Both the position numbers and the translations under genes were made by a program. From positions 558,001 through 622,000 of the forward strand of contig NZ_QLUW01000001.1 in the NCBI RefSeq assembly GCF_003268025.1: a stretch of DNA of 64,000 nt. Direction: 5' to 3'. Numbering within the stretch: the first letter of the stretch is position 1; every line of letters starts with the position of its first letter. This document shows, piece by piece, positions 54,635 to 62,457 of this stretch. Below the pieces are notes generated by a model. It had not been told where the DNA came from. It was given only the letters and a program-made list of their open reading frames with translations, and ran no database searches. The stretch is from Paenibacillus montanisoli (GTDB lineage: Bacteria; Bacillota; Bacilli; Paenibacillales; Paenibacillaceae).

Positions 54635-54664
54635 TTGACGCCATTCTTGGTAAGCGGTTACACT
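54635..54664 (+). promoter_or_regulatory. Promoter of the leader-peptide/sulfotransferase transcript
   Basis: TTGACG 54635-54640, 18 bases, TACACT 54659-54664. The predicted start near 54671 gives a leader of about 280 bases before the sulfotransferase gene. Confidence 0.5.
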
Positions 54665-54695
54665 TGAACCAATTTGAGAGGACGGAGGGTCAAAG

Positions 54696-54728
54696 ATGAA
54701 CTCATTCATGACGGCAGTTATCGGCTAA
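54696..54728 (+). CDS. Candidate 10-residue leader peptide
   Basis: ATG 54696 is preceded by CGGAGG at about eight bases and opens a ten-codon frame (MNSFMTAVIG) ending in TAA. It lies just downstream of a promoter and upstream of inverted repeats and a terminator that precede the sulfotransferase gene, the arrangement of a translation-coupled attenuator. The peptide has no run of one amino acid. Confidence 0.4.
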   Translation: MNSFMTAVIG

Positions 54729-54741
54729 CGATATCTGAATA

Positions 54742-54910
54742 GGCGTGGCAAGACGGGATGAGCGTATCAGCTGCTTCTAAAGCGGTCTGTTTGCCGTACC
54801 GGTCTCCATGCACCCTGTCATGAACATTCATCAATGACCGCTTGGCACGCCGTTATGCGCGCATTGTGCCCATAGCCGTAGATGGACTTCTGTTCATCTG
54901 CGGCTTTTTT
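54742..54910 (+). promoter_or_regulatory. Structured leader ending in an intrinsic terminator before the Stf0 gene
   Basis: GGCGTGGCAAG (54742-54752) pairs with CTTGGCACGCC (54841-54851) with one mismatch; AAGCGGTC (54780-54787) pairs perfectly with GACCGCTT (54836-54843), sharing three bases with the first pairing, so the two are mutually exclusive. The terminator AGCCGTAGATG (54874-54884) / CATCTGCGGCT (54895-54905) plus T-run stands 40 bases before the gene. No known riboswitch consensus was recognised and no clear antiterminator was found. Confidence 0.5.
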
Positions 54911-54949
54911 GCGTCCGCTCGAAATAAAACAGAGGAGGGTATCTCCAAT

Positions 54950-55687
54950 ATGGCAAATAAACCCAAACAAAGCTACACGATCTGGTTCTCGCAGCGAACC
55001 GGAAGCACGCTGCTGTACAAGGCACTGGCAACAACCGGTGTCGCGGGCAATCCCGCCGAGTGGCTGTATATGATCGATGGCGAAACGGCAGGCATTCCGG
55101 AAATCGCACGGATGTGGGAAGAAGGATCGACGCCGAATGGTGTGTTCGGCGCAAAAGTTTCGATGTATCAAGCTAATCACGAGCAGTGGCTCGCTGCGTT
55201 TAGGCGGTCATTCAACCTAGGCGACGACGTGCCCCGAAGAGCGGTATGGGAGGCTGCTTTTCCGAATGGAAAGCATATCTTCATGACGCGCCGCAACAAA
55301 GTGCGGCTTGCCGTTTCTTGGTGGCGGGCGATCGTCTCGGGCGAGTGGCACCGCGAGCATGGACAGAAGCCGGGCGATGCCGACATAAGCGACAAATATT
55401 CGTTCGATGCGATTCATCATTTGCTCACGGAGTCGGTGATGCGCGAAGCGGCTATCGAAGCGTTCCTCACAGAGGGCGGCATCACGCCGATGACGATCGT
55501 CTATGAAGATTTCATTGCGAACTATGAGGATACGGTACGGGACGTGCTGGCTTATCTTGAAATCGACTCGGAAGGCGTACAGGTAGCGCCGCCCGAATTC
55601 GACCGGATTGCCGATCAGGTCGCCGAGCAGTGGGTGCAGCGTTTCCGCGAGGAGCGGCAGACCGGCTGGGTGAACCGCGCATGGTAA
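54950..55687 (+). CDS. Stf0-family sulfotransferase
   Basis: A 245-residue PAPS-dependent sulfotransferase. SQRTGSTLL (14-22) is the 5'-phosphosulfate binding loop and FMTRRNKVRLAVSWWRA the 3'-phosphate binding segment of the Stf0 group, whose founding member sulfates trehalose in mycobacteria. The acceptor here is unknown. ATG 54950 follows GAGGAGGG. It is followed after 24 bases by a kinase-like gene and preceded by a structured leader with a terminator, so expression is probably conditional. Confidence 0.87.
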   Translation: MANKPKQSYTIWFSQRTGSTLLYKALATTGVAGNPAEWLYMIDGETAGIPEIARMWEEGSTPNGVFGAKVSMYQANHEQWLAAFRRSFNLGDDVPRRAVWEAAFPNGKHIFMTRRNKVRLAVSWWRAIVSGEWHREHGQKPGDADISDKYSFDAIHHLLTESVMREAAIEAFLTEGGITPMTIVYEDFIANYEDTVRDVLAYLEIDSEGVQVAPPEFDRIADQVAEQWVQRFREERQTGWVNRAW

Positions 55688-55711
55688 TGAAACGAAACGG
55701 AGGAATAAACC

Positions 55712-56680
55712 ATGCTTCATCATGCAGAGCAAGCGGCGGCATACTACCCGATTCAAGAGCCTACCCTTAGCTTCATCCGGCATAACGAGAACATAACCTA
55801 CAAGGTTACGGAGCCATTGAGCGGCAAAAGCTACTTGCTGCGTATTCACAAATCCGTGACTGGAGGGCTCTCGGGCATTCAGCATACGCGCGAAGGACTG
55901 CAGGCCGAAATGACGCTGCTCCGCTGGCTGCATCGGCAAGACATCCTGCAAGCGCAGAAGCCGGTCGCCAATCGCAACGGCGAGTATGTGACGGAATATC
56001 GTTCGGAGGAGCTGGGAACAGTCTGCGCAACGATGCTTGAATGGATTGAAGGAGCCACGCTTGATGAGGCCTACACCGAACAGGTCGCTTACCGGCTGGG
56101 GGGAAATCTAGCGGATTTTCACGGGTTTTCACGGGGTGCCGGAGCGAAGAATGAGGCTCGTCCGAGCTATGGGGCGGAGCGGATCGATGATGCGCTGGGC
56201 AAATTGGCGTACGGGGTGGAAGCGGGCGTATACAGCGAGGAGCAATTCACGCTCATTCGGGACGTACTCGGCATCGTGAAACTGCAAATGCATGAGCTTG
56301 ACGAGAGAGATCGTGCATGGGGGCTGATTCATGCGGACTTTCAGCGGGGCAATGTCGTCGTGGCGAATGGAAATCCGGTCTTTATCGATTACTGCCTCTA
56401 TGGGAACGGCTACTATCTGTTTGACGTGGGCAGTGCGGCTACGCTGTTTAAAGGGGAGGCTCGAAGAGCCTTGCTGGACGGGTACGCTTCCAAAGCGCCG
56501 TTCTCCGCGACGGATATCCGGTTCGTCGAAGGGCAAATATTATGGGATATTTTCATCTCTTATTCCATGTTCATACAGGATGCGGAACGCGGCGGCTGGA
56601 TCAAGGACCATGCGGCGAGAATTTGCGGAACGCTGGCGAAGGACTTTGTGGCGGGGAAAGACGTGTTTGACGCGTTTTAA
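55712..56680 (+). CDS. APH-like phosphotransferase
   Basis: A 322-residue kinase-like protein of the aminoglycoside phosphotransferase/homoserine kinase fold: NENITYKVTEPLSGKSYLLRIH for ATP binding, catalytic LIHADFQRGNVVV with His207 and its Asp, and FIDYCLYGNGYYLFDV, where the usual DFD reads DYC. It probably phosphorylates a small hydroxylated metabolite or drug. It is in one operon with the Stf0 sulfotransferase (24-base gap), so both may act on the same substrate. Confidence 0.8.
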   Translation: MLHHAEQAAAYYPIQEPTLSFIRHNENITYKVTEPLSGKSYLLRIHKSVTGGLSGIQHTREGLQAEMTLLRWLHRQDILQAQKPVANRNGEYVTEYRSEELGTVCATMLEWIEGATLDEAYTEQVAYRLGGNLADFHGFSRGAGAKNEARPSYGAERIDDALGKLAYGVEAGVYSEEQFTLIRDVLGIVKLQMHELDERDRAWGLIHADFQRGNVVVANGNPVFIDYCLYGNGYYLFDVGSAATLFKGEARRALLDGYASKAPFSATDIRFVEGQILWDIFISYSMFIQDAERGGWIKDHAARICGTLAKDFVAGKDVFDAF

Positions 56681-56705
56681 GACATGAATGCTTTGCCGAA
56701 ATGTA

Positions 56706-56740
56706 GAAAACCCGCCTCCGGTAAGGAAGGCGGGTTTGTT
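56706..56740. terminator. Bidirectional terminator
   Basis: AAACCCGCCT (56708-56717) and AGGCGGGTTT (56728-56737), T-rich to the right, A residues to the left. Confidence 0.85.
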
Positions 56741-56746
56741 TGTGCA

Positions 56747-56860
56747 TTACGCGGCTCTTTCGGCCCGCGATGCGGAATAGACTCCGCCCGCTGCGACCAA
56801 GATGACCAGCAGCACGATGGCTACCGGGTTGCGCAGTGAAAATTGCGTAAAGAATTTCAT
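56747..56860 (-). pseudogene. N-terminal remnant of an RND efflux permease gene (37 codons)
   Basis: The minus strand reads MKFFTQFSLRNPVAIVLL, VILVAAGGVYSA, then SRAERAA and a stop. The first 30 residues match the conserved start of AcrB-type RND efflux permeases (short amphipathic helix plus first membrane helix), proteins of about 1,000 residues; nothing more of it remains before the terminator. It could be translated as a small membrane peptide, since GGAG precedes it by about ten bases. The sequence upstream to 56995 includes a hairpin GATGCT/AGCATC and TATAAT at 56951-56946 (minus). Confidence 0.6.
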
Positions 56861-57061
56861 GACCCTTTTTCTCCATTTCTATGTATACTGGTAAGGACGA
56901 CCATTTCAGATGCTAGAAGCATCGGAACATCGCCTCCGGTCTAGCATTATACCGATAAGCGGGACTATTCTCCTGTAATTTTATAGAAATATGACAGAAA
57001 ATCAGTTATTTGGTCTTAAAAATTTTGTAAAGTTTAACCTATTCATGGGAGCTGGTAAGCG

Positions 57062-58204
57062 ATGAACATTCAATTGGCATTGGCGGAAGTGAATGCTGCG
57101 GCAGCGGCAAGGCCGGACGGCGTGAAGCATGCGCCGATCGTGATGGAAAGCTTGCTGCAGGCAGGAGCGCTGCGAGAGATTGCTCCTTTCTTGCAGGAGA
57201 AAGGTTACGGCGAAGTCGTTCTTGTCGTTGATGCGAATACATGGGAGGCGGCGGGGAAGCAGCTGGCCGGGCATATGGAAACGGCGGGAGCGGCTTACCG
57301 GGTTTGCACGCTTGCGCCGAACAGCCAAGGCGATGTAATTGCGGATGAGCGGACCATTGTGCGGCTGATGCTGGATGCCCCGCTGCAAGTTCAGGCGCTG
57401 ATCGCCGTGGGCTCGGGTACGATCCATGATATCGTGCGGTTCGTCTGCTGCCAGACGGGGCGGGATTTCATCTCGGTGCCGACGGCGGCATCGGTAGACG
57501 GCTTCACTTCGGTCGGCGCGCCGATCATCGTGGACGGGGTGAAAATCACCGTTCCCGCCATTGCGCCATGCGCCATTTTCGCGGATCTGGAGGTGCTTGC
57601 CGCGGCGCCGCAACGGCTGACGGCGGCCGGCTTCGCGGACATGCTTGGCAAGTTTACGTCGCTTGCCGATTGGAAATTTTCAAGCGAGCTGGCCGGAGAG
57701 CCGTTCTGTCCGCTCGCTTATGATCTGACGGAGCAAGCGCTCGCCAAGTGCATAGAGTTCGCATGCGATATATCAACATGCTCCCAAGAAGGGGTTGCCG
57801 TCCTCATGGAGGCGCTGCTGCTGTCCGGCTGGTCGATGCTGCTCGTCGGCCATTCGCGGCCCGCGTCGGGAGGGGAGCATCATCTCTCGCATCACTTCGA
57901 GATGGCGTATTTGAAGGAAGGCCGCAGGCAGCTGCTTCACGGCGCCAAGGTGGGCGTCGCCTCGGTGCTGCTTGCCGGACTGTACCGGGAACGGCTCGCC
58001 GAGGCGTATCCCGGGATCTACGGTGGGCTGCCGCAGCCGGATCAGCTGCGGACCTGGCTGCGCGACGCGGGTGGACCGGCCGATCCGGCGGACATCGGCT
58101 TATCGGAGGCGCTCATCGCCGAGGCGATGAGCGAAGCCCACAAGCTGCGGGACCGGTATACCGGTCTGAAGCATCTTGTGCTGCAAGCGGGCGGCGAAGG
58201 CTAG
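57062..58204 (+). CDS. egsA: sn-glycerol-1-phosphate dehydrogenase (AraM/EgsA type)
   Basis: Reduces dihydroxyacetone phosphate to sn-glycerol-1-phosphate, which in Bacillales feeds heptaprenylglyceryl phosphate synthesis through PcrB. The 380-residue protein has the NAD-binding AVGSGTIHDIVRF, SVPTAASVDGFTS and metal ligands in GFADMLGK and SGGEHHLSHHFEMAY (Asp and His; nickel in B. subtilis AraM). In B. subtilis the gene (araM) sits in the arabinose operon; here it is about 2.4 kb before araR but not contiguous with it. GGGAG precedes ATG 57062. Confidence 0.9.
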   Translation: MNIQLALAEVNAAAAARPDGVKHAPIVMESLLQAGALREIAPFLQEKGYGEVVLVVDANTWEAAGKQLAGHMETAGAAYRVCTLAPNSQGDVIADERTIVRLMLDAPLQVQALIAVGSGTIHDIVRFVCCQTGRDFISVPTAASVDGFTSVGAPIIVDGVKITVPAIAPCAIFADLEVLAAAPQRLTAAGFADMLGKFTSLADWKFSSELAGEPFCPLAYDLTEQALAKCIEFACDISTCSQEGVAVLMEALLLSGWSMLLVGHSRPASGGEHHLSHHFEMAYLKEGRRQLLHGAKVGVASVLLAGLYRERLAEAYPGIYGGLPQPDQLRTWLRDAGGPADPADIGLSEALIAEAMSEAHKLRDRYTGLKHLVLQAGGEG

Positions 58205-58231
58205 CGAGTGTGAAAGAAAAAGAAGCGCAGC

Positions 58232-58284
58232 AAAAAGGGCAGTACCGAAAGTCAGTCAAGCTGACGTTCAGGCACTGCCCTTTT
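58232..58284. terminator. Bidirectional terminator
   Basis: AAAAGGGCAGT and ACTGCCCTTTT with an inner TCAG-GTCAAGCTGAC stem, between convergent genes. Confidence 0.85.
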
Positions 58285-58286
58285 GA

Positions 58287-59207
58287 TTATTTTGCCGCAG
58301 GGTCCAAGTACTTGGCGATAAACTTAAATGCGTTGTCGCGCTTCTCGCCGTTGATGCGAATGCCGGCGATGTACTCTTTGCCGATAACCGGCATTCCTTC
58401 CAGCATCGGGCTTGCCGAAATATCGACGCCGTACACATGCTGCTCCGGCACATCCTCCGTCGCTGCTTTCAACGCCAGCTCCGGCTTGAAGCCTGTGCCA
58501 AGCTTGCTTTCGTTGCTGCCGTCTAGCGGAACGAGCGAGCCGTCCTGCGCAAGCTTAAGGAAATTTTCCTTATCCATAATATAGACATCGGCCTTGTTCA
58601 TCATGAGGTCGATGATGCTTTTCTGAATCATGGCGGTATCCTGTTGGCTGTTCATCTGCGAAGGCACGTACGTAAAGAACACCTGCACGCGCTTCCAATC
58701 CGGGAACTGCGAGACGAACCGGTTCTCGAGCGGCTTCAGGTCGGACATCGGGTAGGTGCCGTCCGAGCTGAAGTATTCGCCGAAGAAGGAGACGCTTACA
58801 TCGATGGGCGGAAGCTTCGCCAGCTCCGCTTGCTCGTGGCGGTGGTCGATATACGCTTTCGTTCCGAAGATGATGATGAGAATAACCGCAATGGCGCCAA
58901 GCACATGGAACTTATAATAGCTGAAAAAATGCTCCGTTTTCTGGACCAGCGGCCCCATCGCCTTATATTTGCCGTAGTTGGCTTCGTTGAACTGCTCGGT
59001 CGTCTTCTTGTCTTCCATTTCCAAAATCAATTTGTACGCCCGATTGATATCATCGATGTTGACGCCCTGCGCATCGGCTTGCTCGGACGCTTCGCGCTGC
59101 TTGCTCCCTCGTTCTCGGCGGATCATAATAAAATAGCGTTTCTCCACTTCTTCCTTCGCTGCGCCTTCAGGAAGGCCAAGCAACTCATAGGCCTGTTTCA
59201 GATTCAT
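58287..59207 (-). CDS. Membrane protein with degenerate J-domain-like N-terminus
   Basis: A 306-residue protein. Residues 1-65 look like a J domain (LKQAYELLGLPEGAAKEEVEKRYFIMIRRE ... INRAYKLIL), but the HPD tripeptide needed to stimulate DnaK is absent; the loop reads MIRRERG. A membrane helix spans ~101-116 (HVLGAIAVILIIIFG), and the remaining ~190 residues are probably outside the membrane (DVYIMDKENFLKLAQDGSLVPLD). The outer part resembles solute-binding-like domains only loosely. Function unknown; such proteins occur in Paenibacillus. Confidence 0.7.
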   Translation of the reverse strand: MNLKQAYELLGLPEGAAKEEVEKRYFIMIRRERGSKQREASEQADAQGVNIDDINRAYKLILEMEDKKTTEQFNEANYGKYKAMGPLVQKTEHFFSYYKFHVLGAIAVILIIIFGTKAYIDHRHEQAELAKLPPIDVSVSFFGEYFSSDGTYPMSDLKPLENRFVSQFPDWKRVQVFFTYVPSQMNSQQDTAMIQKSIIDLMMNKADVYIMDKENFLKLAQDGSLVPLDGSNESKLGTGFKPELALKAATEDVPEQHVYGVDISASPMLEGMPVIGKEYIAGIRINGEKRDNAFKFIAKYLDPAAK

Positions 59208-59284
59208 AAGCGGGCTACCTTCGCTTTCTCTTAATCTTGTAATCGTGATAGTTGTATTATACTTCGTTTGCCCCTATTCGACAA

Positions 59285-59327
59285 AATAAAACAAAACGGC
59301 CCTCGCCATGTACTTTATGGCAAGGGC
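59285..59327 (-). terminator. Terminator of fabH
   Basis: GCCCTTGCCAT / ATGGCGAGGGC on the minus strand with one mismatch, followed by a T-rich run (GTTTTGTTTTATTTT). Confidence 0.75.
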
Positions 59328-59337
59328 GAATAGATGC

Positions 59338-60330
59338 TTACAGCGTCCATCGAAGCAGCAGCGCGGATTCGGTCAGACCGCCTCCGAAGCCGTACAGGAG
59401 CACGAGATCGCCGGTGCGGATTCGGCCTTCCTTGATTGCCAGATCGAGCGCAAGCGGAATCGATGCCGCCGAGGTGTTGCCGAATTGCTTCATGCTGGTC
59501 AACGCTTTTTCAAGCGGAATGCCAGTCCGTTCGCAGATCGATTCGACGATCCGCATATTGGCGCTGTGCGGAACGAACCAGTCGATCTCTTCGACGGCGT
59601 AGCCGCTGCGGCTCAGCAGCGCCTGAATGCCCTTCGGTACCGTCGTTACCGCCCAGCGGTAGACCTCGCGGCCATTCTGCACGATGAAGCCGTTCTGCTG
59701 AATCGGCTGGGCGCCGATGGAAGGGGCGAGGCTGGAGCGGTACAGATGTCGTCCGTCCAAGCCGTTCGTCGCCGAGTAAGAAGCGACAAACGCGCCTTCT
59801 TCGCTTCGCTCGACAAGGGCTGCGCCAGCCCCGTCACCGAAAAGGATGCAAGTCGTGCGGTCGGTATAGTCCGTCGCTTTGGACAGCGTTTCCGCGCCGA
59901 TGACAAGAATTTTATGATAAATGCCGGAGAGCAAGAGACCGTTTGCCAGCTGGAGCGCGGATACGAAGCCGGCGCATGCGGCCTGGATATCGGCTGCGCC
60001 GCACTGCGTGATTCCGAACTCCGCCTGCACGCGCGCCGACATGCTCGGGAAGAACGTGTCGGGGGTCGTCGTGGCGACTAGCACATAATCGACGTCCTCG
60101 AGCACGACGCCGTAGCGAAGCTGAAGGTCGCGCACGGCGCCAAAGCACATGTCGCTGCAATACTGCTCCTCCGACGCGATTCGCCTTTCTTTAATGCCGG
60201 TACGCTGAAAGATCCATTCATCGCTCGTGTCCACCATGGCTTCCAAATCATGATTCGAAAGAACGCGGTCGGGGACATAGGCGCCGAACGCCGTAATGGC
60301 GGCAACCGAGCGGAGGGATTCATTCTGCAT
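59338..60330 (-). CDS. fabH: Beta-ketoacyl-ACP synthase III
   Basis: Starts fatty acid synthesis by condensing an acyl-CoA with malonyl-ACP; in Bacillales the primers are usually branched acyl-CoAs. The 330-residue protein has the Cys-His-Asn triad: Cys119 (QAACAGF), His255 (VPHSANMR) and Asn285 (GNTSAAS). Downstream of its promoter lie two FapR-type boxes, so it belongs to the lipid-synthesis regulon. AAGGAG is 11 bases before ATG 60330. It stands alone, without other fab genes, as is common for a second FabH. Confidence 0.93.
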   Translation of the reverse strand: MQNESLRSVAAITAFGAYVPDRVLSNHDLEAMVDTSDEWIFQRTGIKERRIASEEQYCSDMCFGAVRDLQLRYGVVLEDVDYVLVATTTPDTFFPSMSARVQAEFGITQCGAADIQAACAGFVSALQLANGLLLSGIYHKILVIGAETLSKATDYTDRTTCILFGDGAGAALVERSEEGAFVASYSATNGLDGRHLYRSSLAPSIGAQPIQQNGFIVQNGREVYRWAVTTVPKGIQALLSRSGYAVEEIDWFVPHSANMRIVESICERTGIPLEKALTSMKQFGNTSAASIPLALDLAIKEGRIRTGDLVLLYGFGGGLTESALLLRWTL

Positions 60331-60355
60331 GGACGGTCAACTCCTTTATTATATG

Positions 60356-60383
60356 GTATCTGGTACTAGTATCAGGTACTAAT
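60356..60383 (-). promoter_or_regulatory. Tandem FapR operators before fabH
   Basis: The minus strand at 60382-60366 reads TTAGTACCTGATACTAG, one base from the 17-base FapR consensus palindrome. The plus strand shows a 13-base direct repeat, GTATCtGGTACTA (60356-60368) and GTATCaGGTACTA (60369-60381), so two overlapping boxes lie side by side. They begin just after the predicted transcription start, where FapR would block transcription until malonyl-CoA releases it. Confidence 0.8.
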
Positions 60384-60390
60384 TAATTCT

Positions 60391-60419
60391 AGTTTAGTTT
60401 AAAATGTTGGAACAGTCAA
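60391..60419 (-). promoter_or_regulatory. Sigma-A promoter of fabH
   Basis: Minus strand TTGACT (60419-60414), 17 bases, TAAACT (60396-60391). Confidence 0.65.
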
Positions 60420-60477
60420 TGGGTGGCGTATATAGATATTTTGGATTCAGCTGTAATAATTATACGACAAATGAAAC

Positions 60478-60525
60478 ATGTGCATACAAGTTTATGTGGT
60501 GCTATACTTAGTAGCACATACAAGT
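60478..60525 (+). promoter_or_regulatory. araR promoter with flanking AraR-like boxes
   Basis: Extended -10 TGC-TATACT at 60500-60508. ATGTGCATACAAGT (60478-60491) and GTAGCACATACAAGT (60511-60525) resemble the AraR operator (ATTTGTACGTACAAAT), keeping the TACAA half, and flank the -10. This suggests autoregulation. Confidence 0.5.
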
Positions 60526-60555
60526 GCACATTTAAGCTAGCAAGGGGGCGAGCGT

Positions 60556-61656
60556 ATGAAAGAGAGGGCGTTGCCCAAATACGCACAGCTAAAGAAAGAA
60601 ATATTGAATTGGCTGGATGTAGGGAAGCTTCAGCCCAATGAGCAGATGCCGTCCGAGAACGAGATTGCCGAGCAATTTGGGCTTAGCCGGCAGACCGTCC
60701 GGCAAACGCTCGGCGAGTTGGAGCAGGAGGGAAGACTTTACCGGATTCAAGGGAAGGGTACTTTTGCGGCTGAACCCCGGAGGAGCGAGAATCGTCTGGA
60801 TGTGCAGTCAATCGGCTTAGTGACGACGTATATTTCCGATTACATCTTCCCGAATATTGTTCGAGGAGCGGAGGCAGCTATACGCGCCAAGGGATATAGC
60901 TTGCTGCTCTCCAGTACGGACAACGATAAGGGCAAGGAACGGGACAGCCTCTCGATGCTGACGAGCCAGCCGCTTAGCGGTTTGATTATTGAACCGACCA
61001 AGAGCGCGGAGGGCAACCCCAACCTAGACTACTTTCTGGCACTCAATAACCGGCGCATCCCCTATGTTATGATAAATGCAAAATATCCTGAAATCAGCTG
61101 TCCTTGTCTCGTTATTGACGACGAAGAAGGAGGGAATTTAGCTGCCGGTCATCTGCTAAAGCTAGGTCATCGCAGAATTGCGGGTTTTTTCAAAACGGAC
61201 GATCAACAAGGGCTGCTCCGATTGAAAGGGTTTATGCGGGCGCACCAGAGCGAAGGTCATTCGCTTCACCCAGACTTCGTCACCTCTTATCGGACGGAAG
61301 AGAAAGCGGAGAAACCGGTTGCGGCAGCGGAGAGACTGTTGGGACGTCCCGAGGGAGAGCGTCCGACGGCGCTTGTCTGTTACAATGACATGCTAGCTCT
61401 GCAGCTTCTCGAAGTCATCCGAAAGCTGGGGCTTTCTGTTCCAAACGACGTATCGATCATCGGTTTCGACGATTCTTCCCTTGCTACGGCAACAGAGGTA
61501 AAACTGACGACGCTGACTCATCCGAAGGAGAAAATGGGCGAGGATGCAGCACAAATGCTGTTTGAGCTCATTTCGAGCGGCGGAGCGTCCGTCCCCGCAT
61601 CCAAAATGTACAAGCCTGATTTGGTCATTAGGGAATCCACCCGGAAGTTATCCTAA
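60556..61656 (+). CDS. araR: Arabinose operon repressor AraR (GntR helix-turn-helix fused to LacI-type sensor)
   Basis: A 366-residue chimera: GntR winged helix at ~5-72 (KYAQLKKEILNWL, MPSENEIAEQFGLSRQTVRQTLGELE ... GKGTF) and a LacI/GalR periplasmic-binding-like domain at ~85-365 (IGLVTTYISDYIFPNIVRGAE, LLKLGHRRIAGF, PTALVCYNDMLAL, VSIIGFDDSSLA). This layout defines AraR, which binds L-arabinose and releases its operators. A perfect TTGTACGTACAA operator lies directly downstream, before araD. GGGGGCGAG precedes ATG 60556. Confidence 0.92.
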   Translation: MKERALPKYAQLKKEILNWLDVGKLQPNEQMPSENEIAEQFGLSRQTVRQTLGELEQEGRLYRIQGKGTFAAEPRRSENRLDVQSIGLVTTYISDYIFPNIVRGAEAAIRAKGYSLLLSSTDNDKGKERDSLSMLTSQPLSGLIIEPTKSAEGNPNLDYFLALNNRRIPYVMINAKYPEISCPCLVIDDEEGGNLAAGHLLKLGHRRIAGFFKTDDQQGLLRLKGFMRAHQSEGHSLHPDFVTSYRTEEKAEKPVAAAERLLGRPEGERPTALVCYNDMLALQLLEVIRKLGLSVPNDVSIIGFDDSSLATATEVKLTTLTHPKEKMGEDAAQMLFELISSGGASVPASKMYKPDLVIRESTRKLS

Positions 61657-61681
61657 CAAATTCAAAAAAATGATCTAGAAT

Positions 61682-61729
61682 ATTTGTACGTACAAGTTTA
61701 TAATTCAAGTTAGAACGAAAAGTTGTACG
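61682..61729 (+). promoter_or_regulatory. AraR operator and promoter of araD
   Basis: ATTTGTACGTACAAGT at 61682-61697 contains the 12-base perfect palindrome TTGTACGTACAA and sits just upstream of TATAAT (61699-61704), in the -35/-10 spacer. A half site TTGTACG follows at 61723-61729. Repression by AraR in the absence of arabinose is expected. Confidence 0.85.
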
Positions 61730-61740
61730 AAAGGATGATC

Positions 61741-62436
61741 ATGTTGCTTGAACGGTTAAAGCAAGAGGTTTTGGAAGCCAATCTTGATTTGCCGAAGTAT
61801 GGTCTCGTTACGTTTACTTGGGGCAATGTCAGTGGTATTGATAGGGATAGAGGTCTTGTGGTCATCAAGCCGAGCGGGGTGCCATACGAGAAGCTTAAGC
61901 TCGATGACCTGGTTGTCGTTGATCTCGAGGGCAACAAGGTGGAAGGGGAGCTGAAGCCTTCATCCGATACGCCTACGCATCTCGTTCTGTATAAAGCGTT
62001 CCCGAAAGTCGGCGGCATTGTGCATACGCATTCTCCATGGGCTACAAGCTGGGCGCAAGCGGGGCGGCCGATACCGGCGCTGGGAACGACGCATGCGGAC
62101 TATTTTTACGGAGAAATCCCGGTTACCAGAGCGATGACACGCGAGGAAATCGAGAATGGATATGAGCGGGAAACAGGCAATGTGATCGTGGAAACGTTCA
62201 AGGAGCTTGATCCGACTCAAGTGCCAAGCGTGCTTGTGAACAGCCATGCGCCATTCAATTGGGGCAAAGACCCTCATGAGGCTGTACATAATGCCGTCGT
62301 GCTGGAAGAGGTCGCGAAGATGGCGCTGCATACCTTTGCCCTGAATCCGGGAATCGGACCGATGGATCAGACGCTGCTTGATAAGCATTTTTTACGCAAA
62401 CACGGCGCAAGCGCGTACTACGGCCAGACGAAGTAG
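61741..62436 (+). CDS. araD: L-ribulose-5-phosphate 4-epimerase
   Basis: Converts L-ribulose-5-phosphate to D-xylulose-5-phosphate, the last step of arabinose entry into the pentose phosphate pathway. The 231-residue length equals the Escherichia coli enzyme. Zinc ligands His95 and His97 ([17 protein letters not shown]) and the [12 protein letters not shown] and [10 protein letters not shown] segments are typical of class II aldolase/epimerases; Asp76 (SSDTPTH) is catalytic. ATG 61741 follows AAAGG by six bases; ATG 61735 is closer to it. It is first in an AraR-controlled unit, before a kinase gene. Confidence 0.95.
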   Translation: MLLERLKQEVLEANLDLPKYGLVTFTWGNVSGIDRDRGLVVIKPSGVPYEKLKLDDLVVVDLEGNKVEGELKPSSDTPTHLVLYKAFPKVGGIVHTHSPWATSWAQAGRPIPALGTTHADYFYGEIPVTRAMTREEIENGYERETGNVIVETFKELDPTQVPSVLVNSHAPFNWGKDPHEAVHNAVVLEEVAKMALHTFALNPGIGPMDQTLLDKHFLRKHGASAYYGQTK

Positions 62437-62457
62437 AATCACAATGGAGGGATACTC

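Noticed and set aside
54742-54910. Known riboswitch or T-box before the Stf0 gene
   Set aside because: No T-box GGTGG-type motif or other familiar consensus is recognisable; kept only as an unassigned structured leader.
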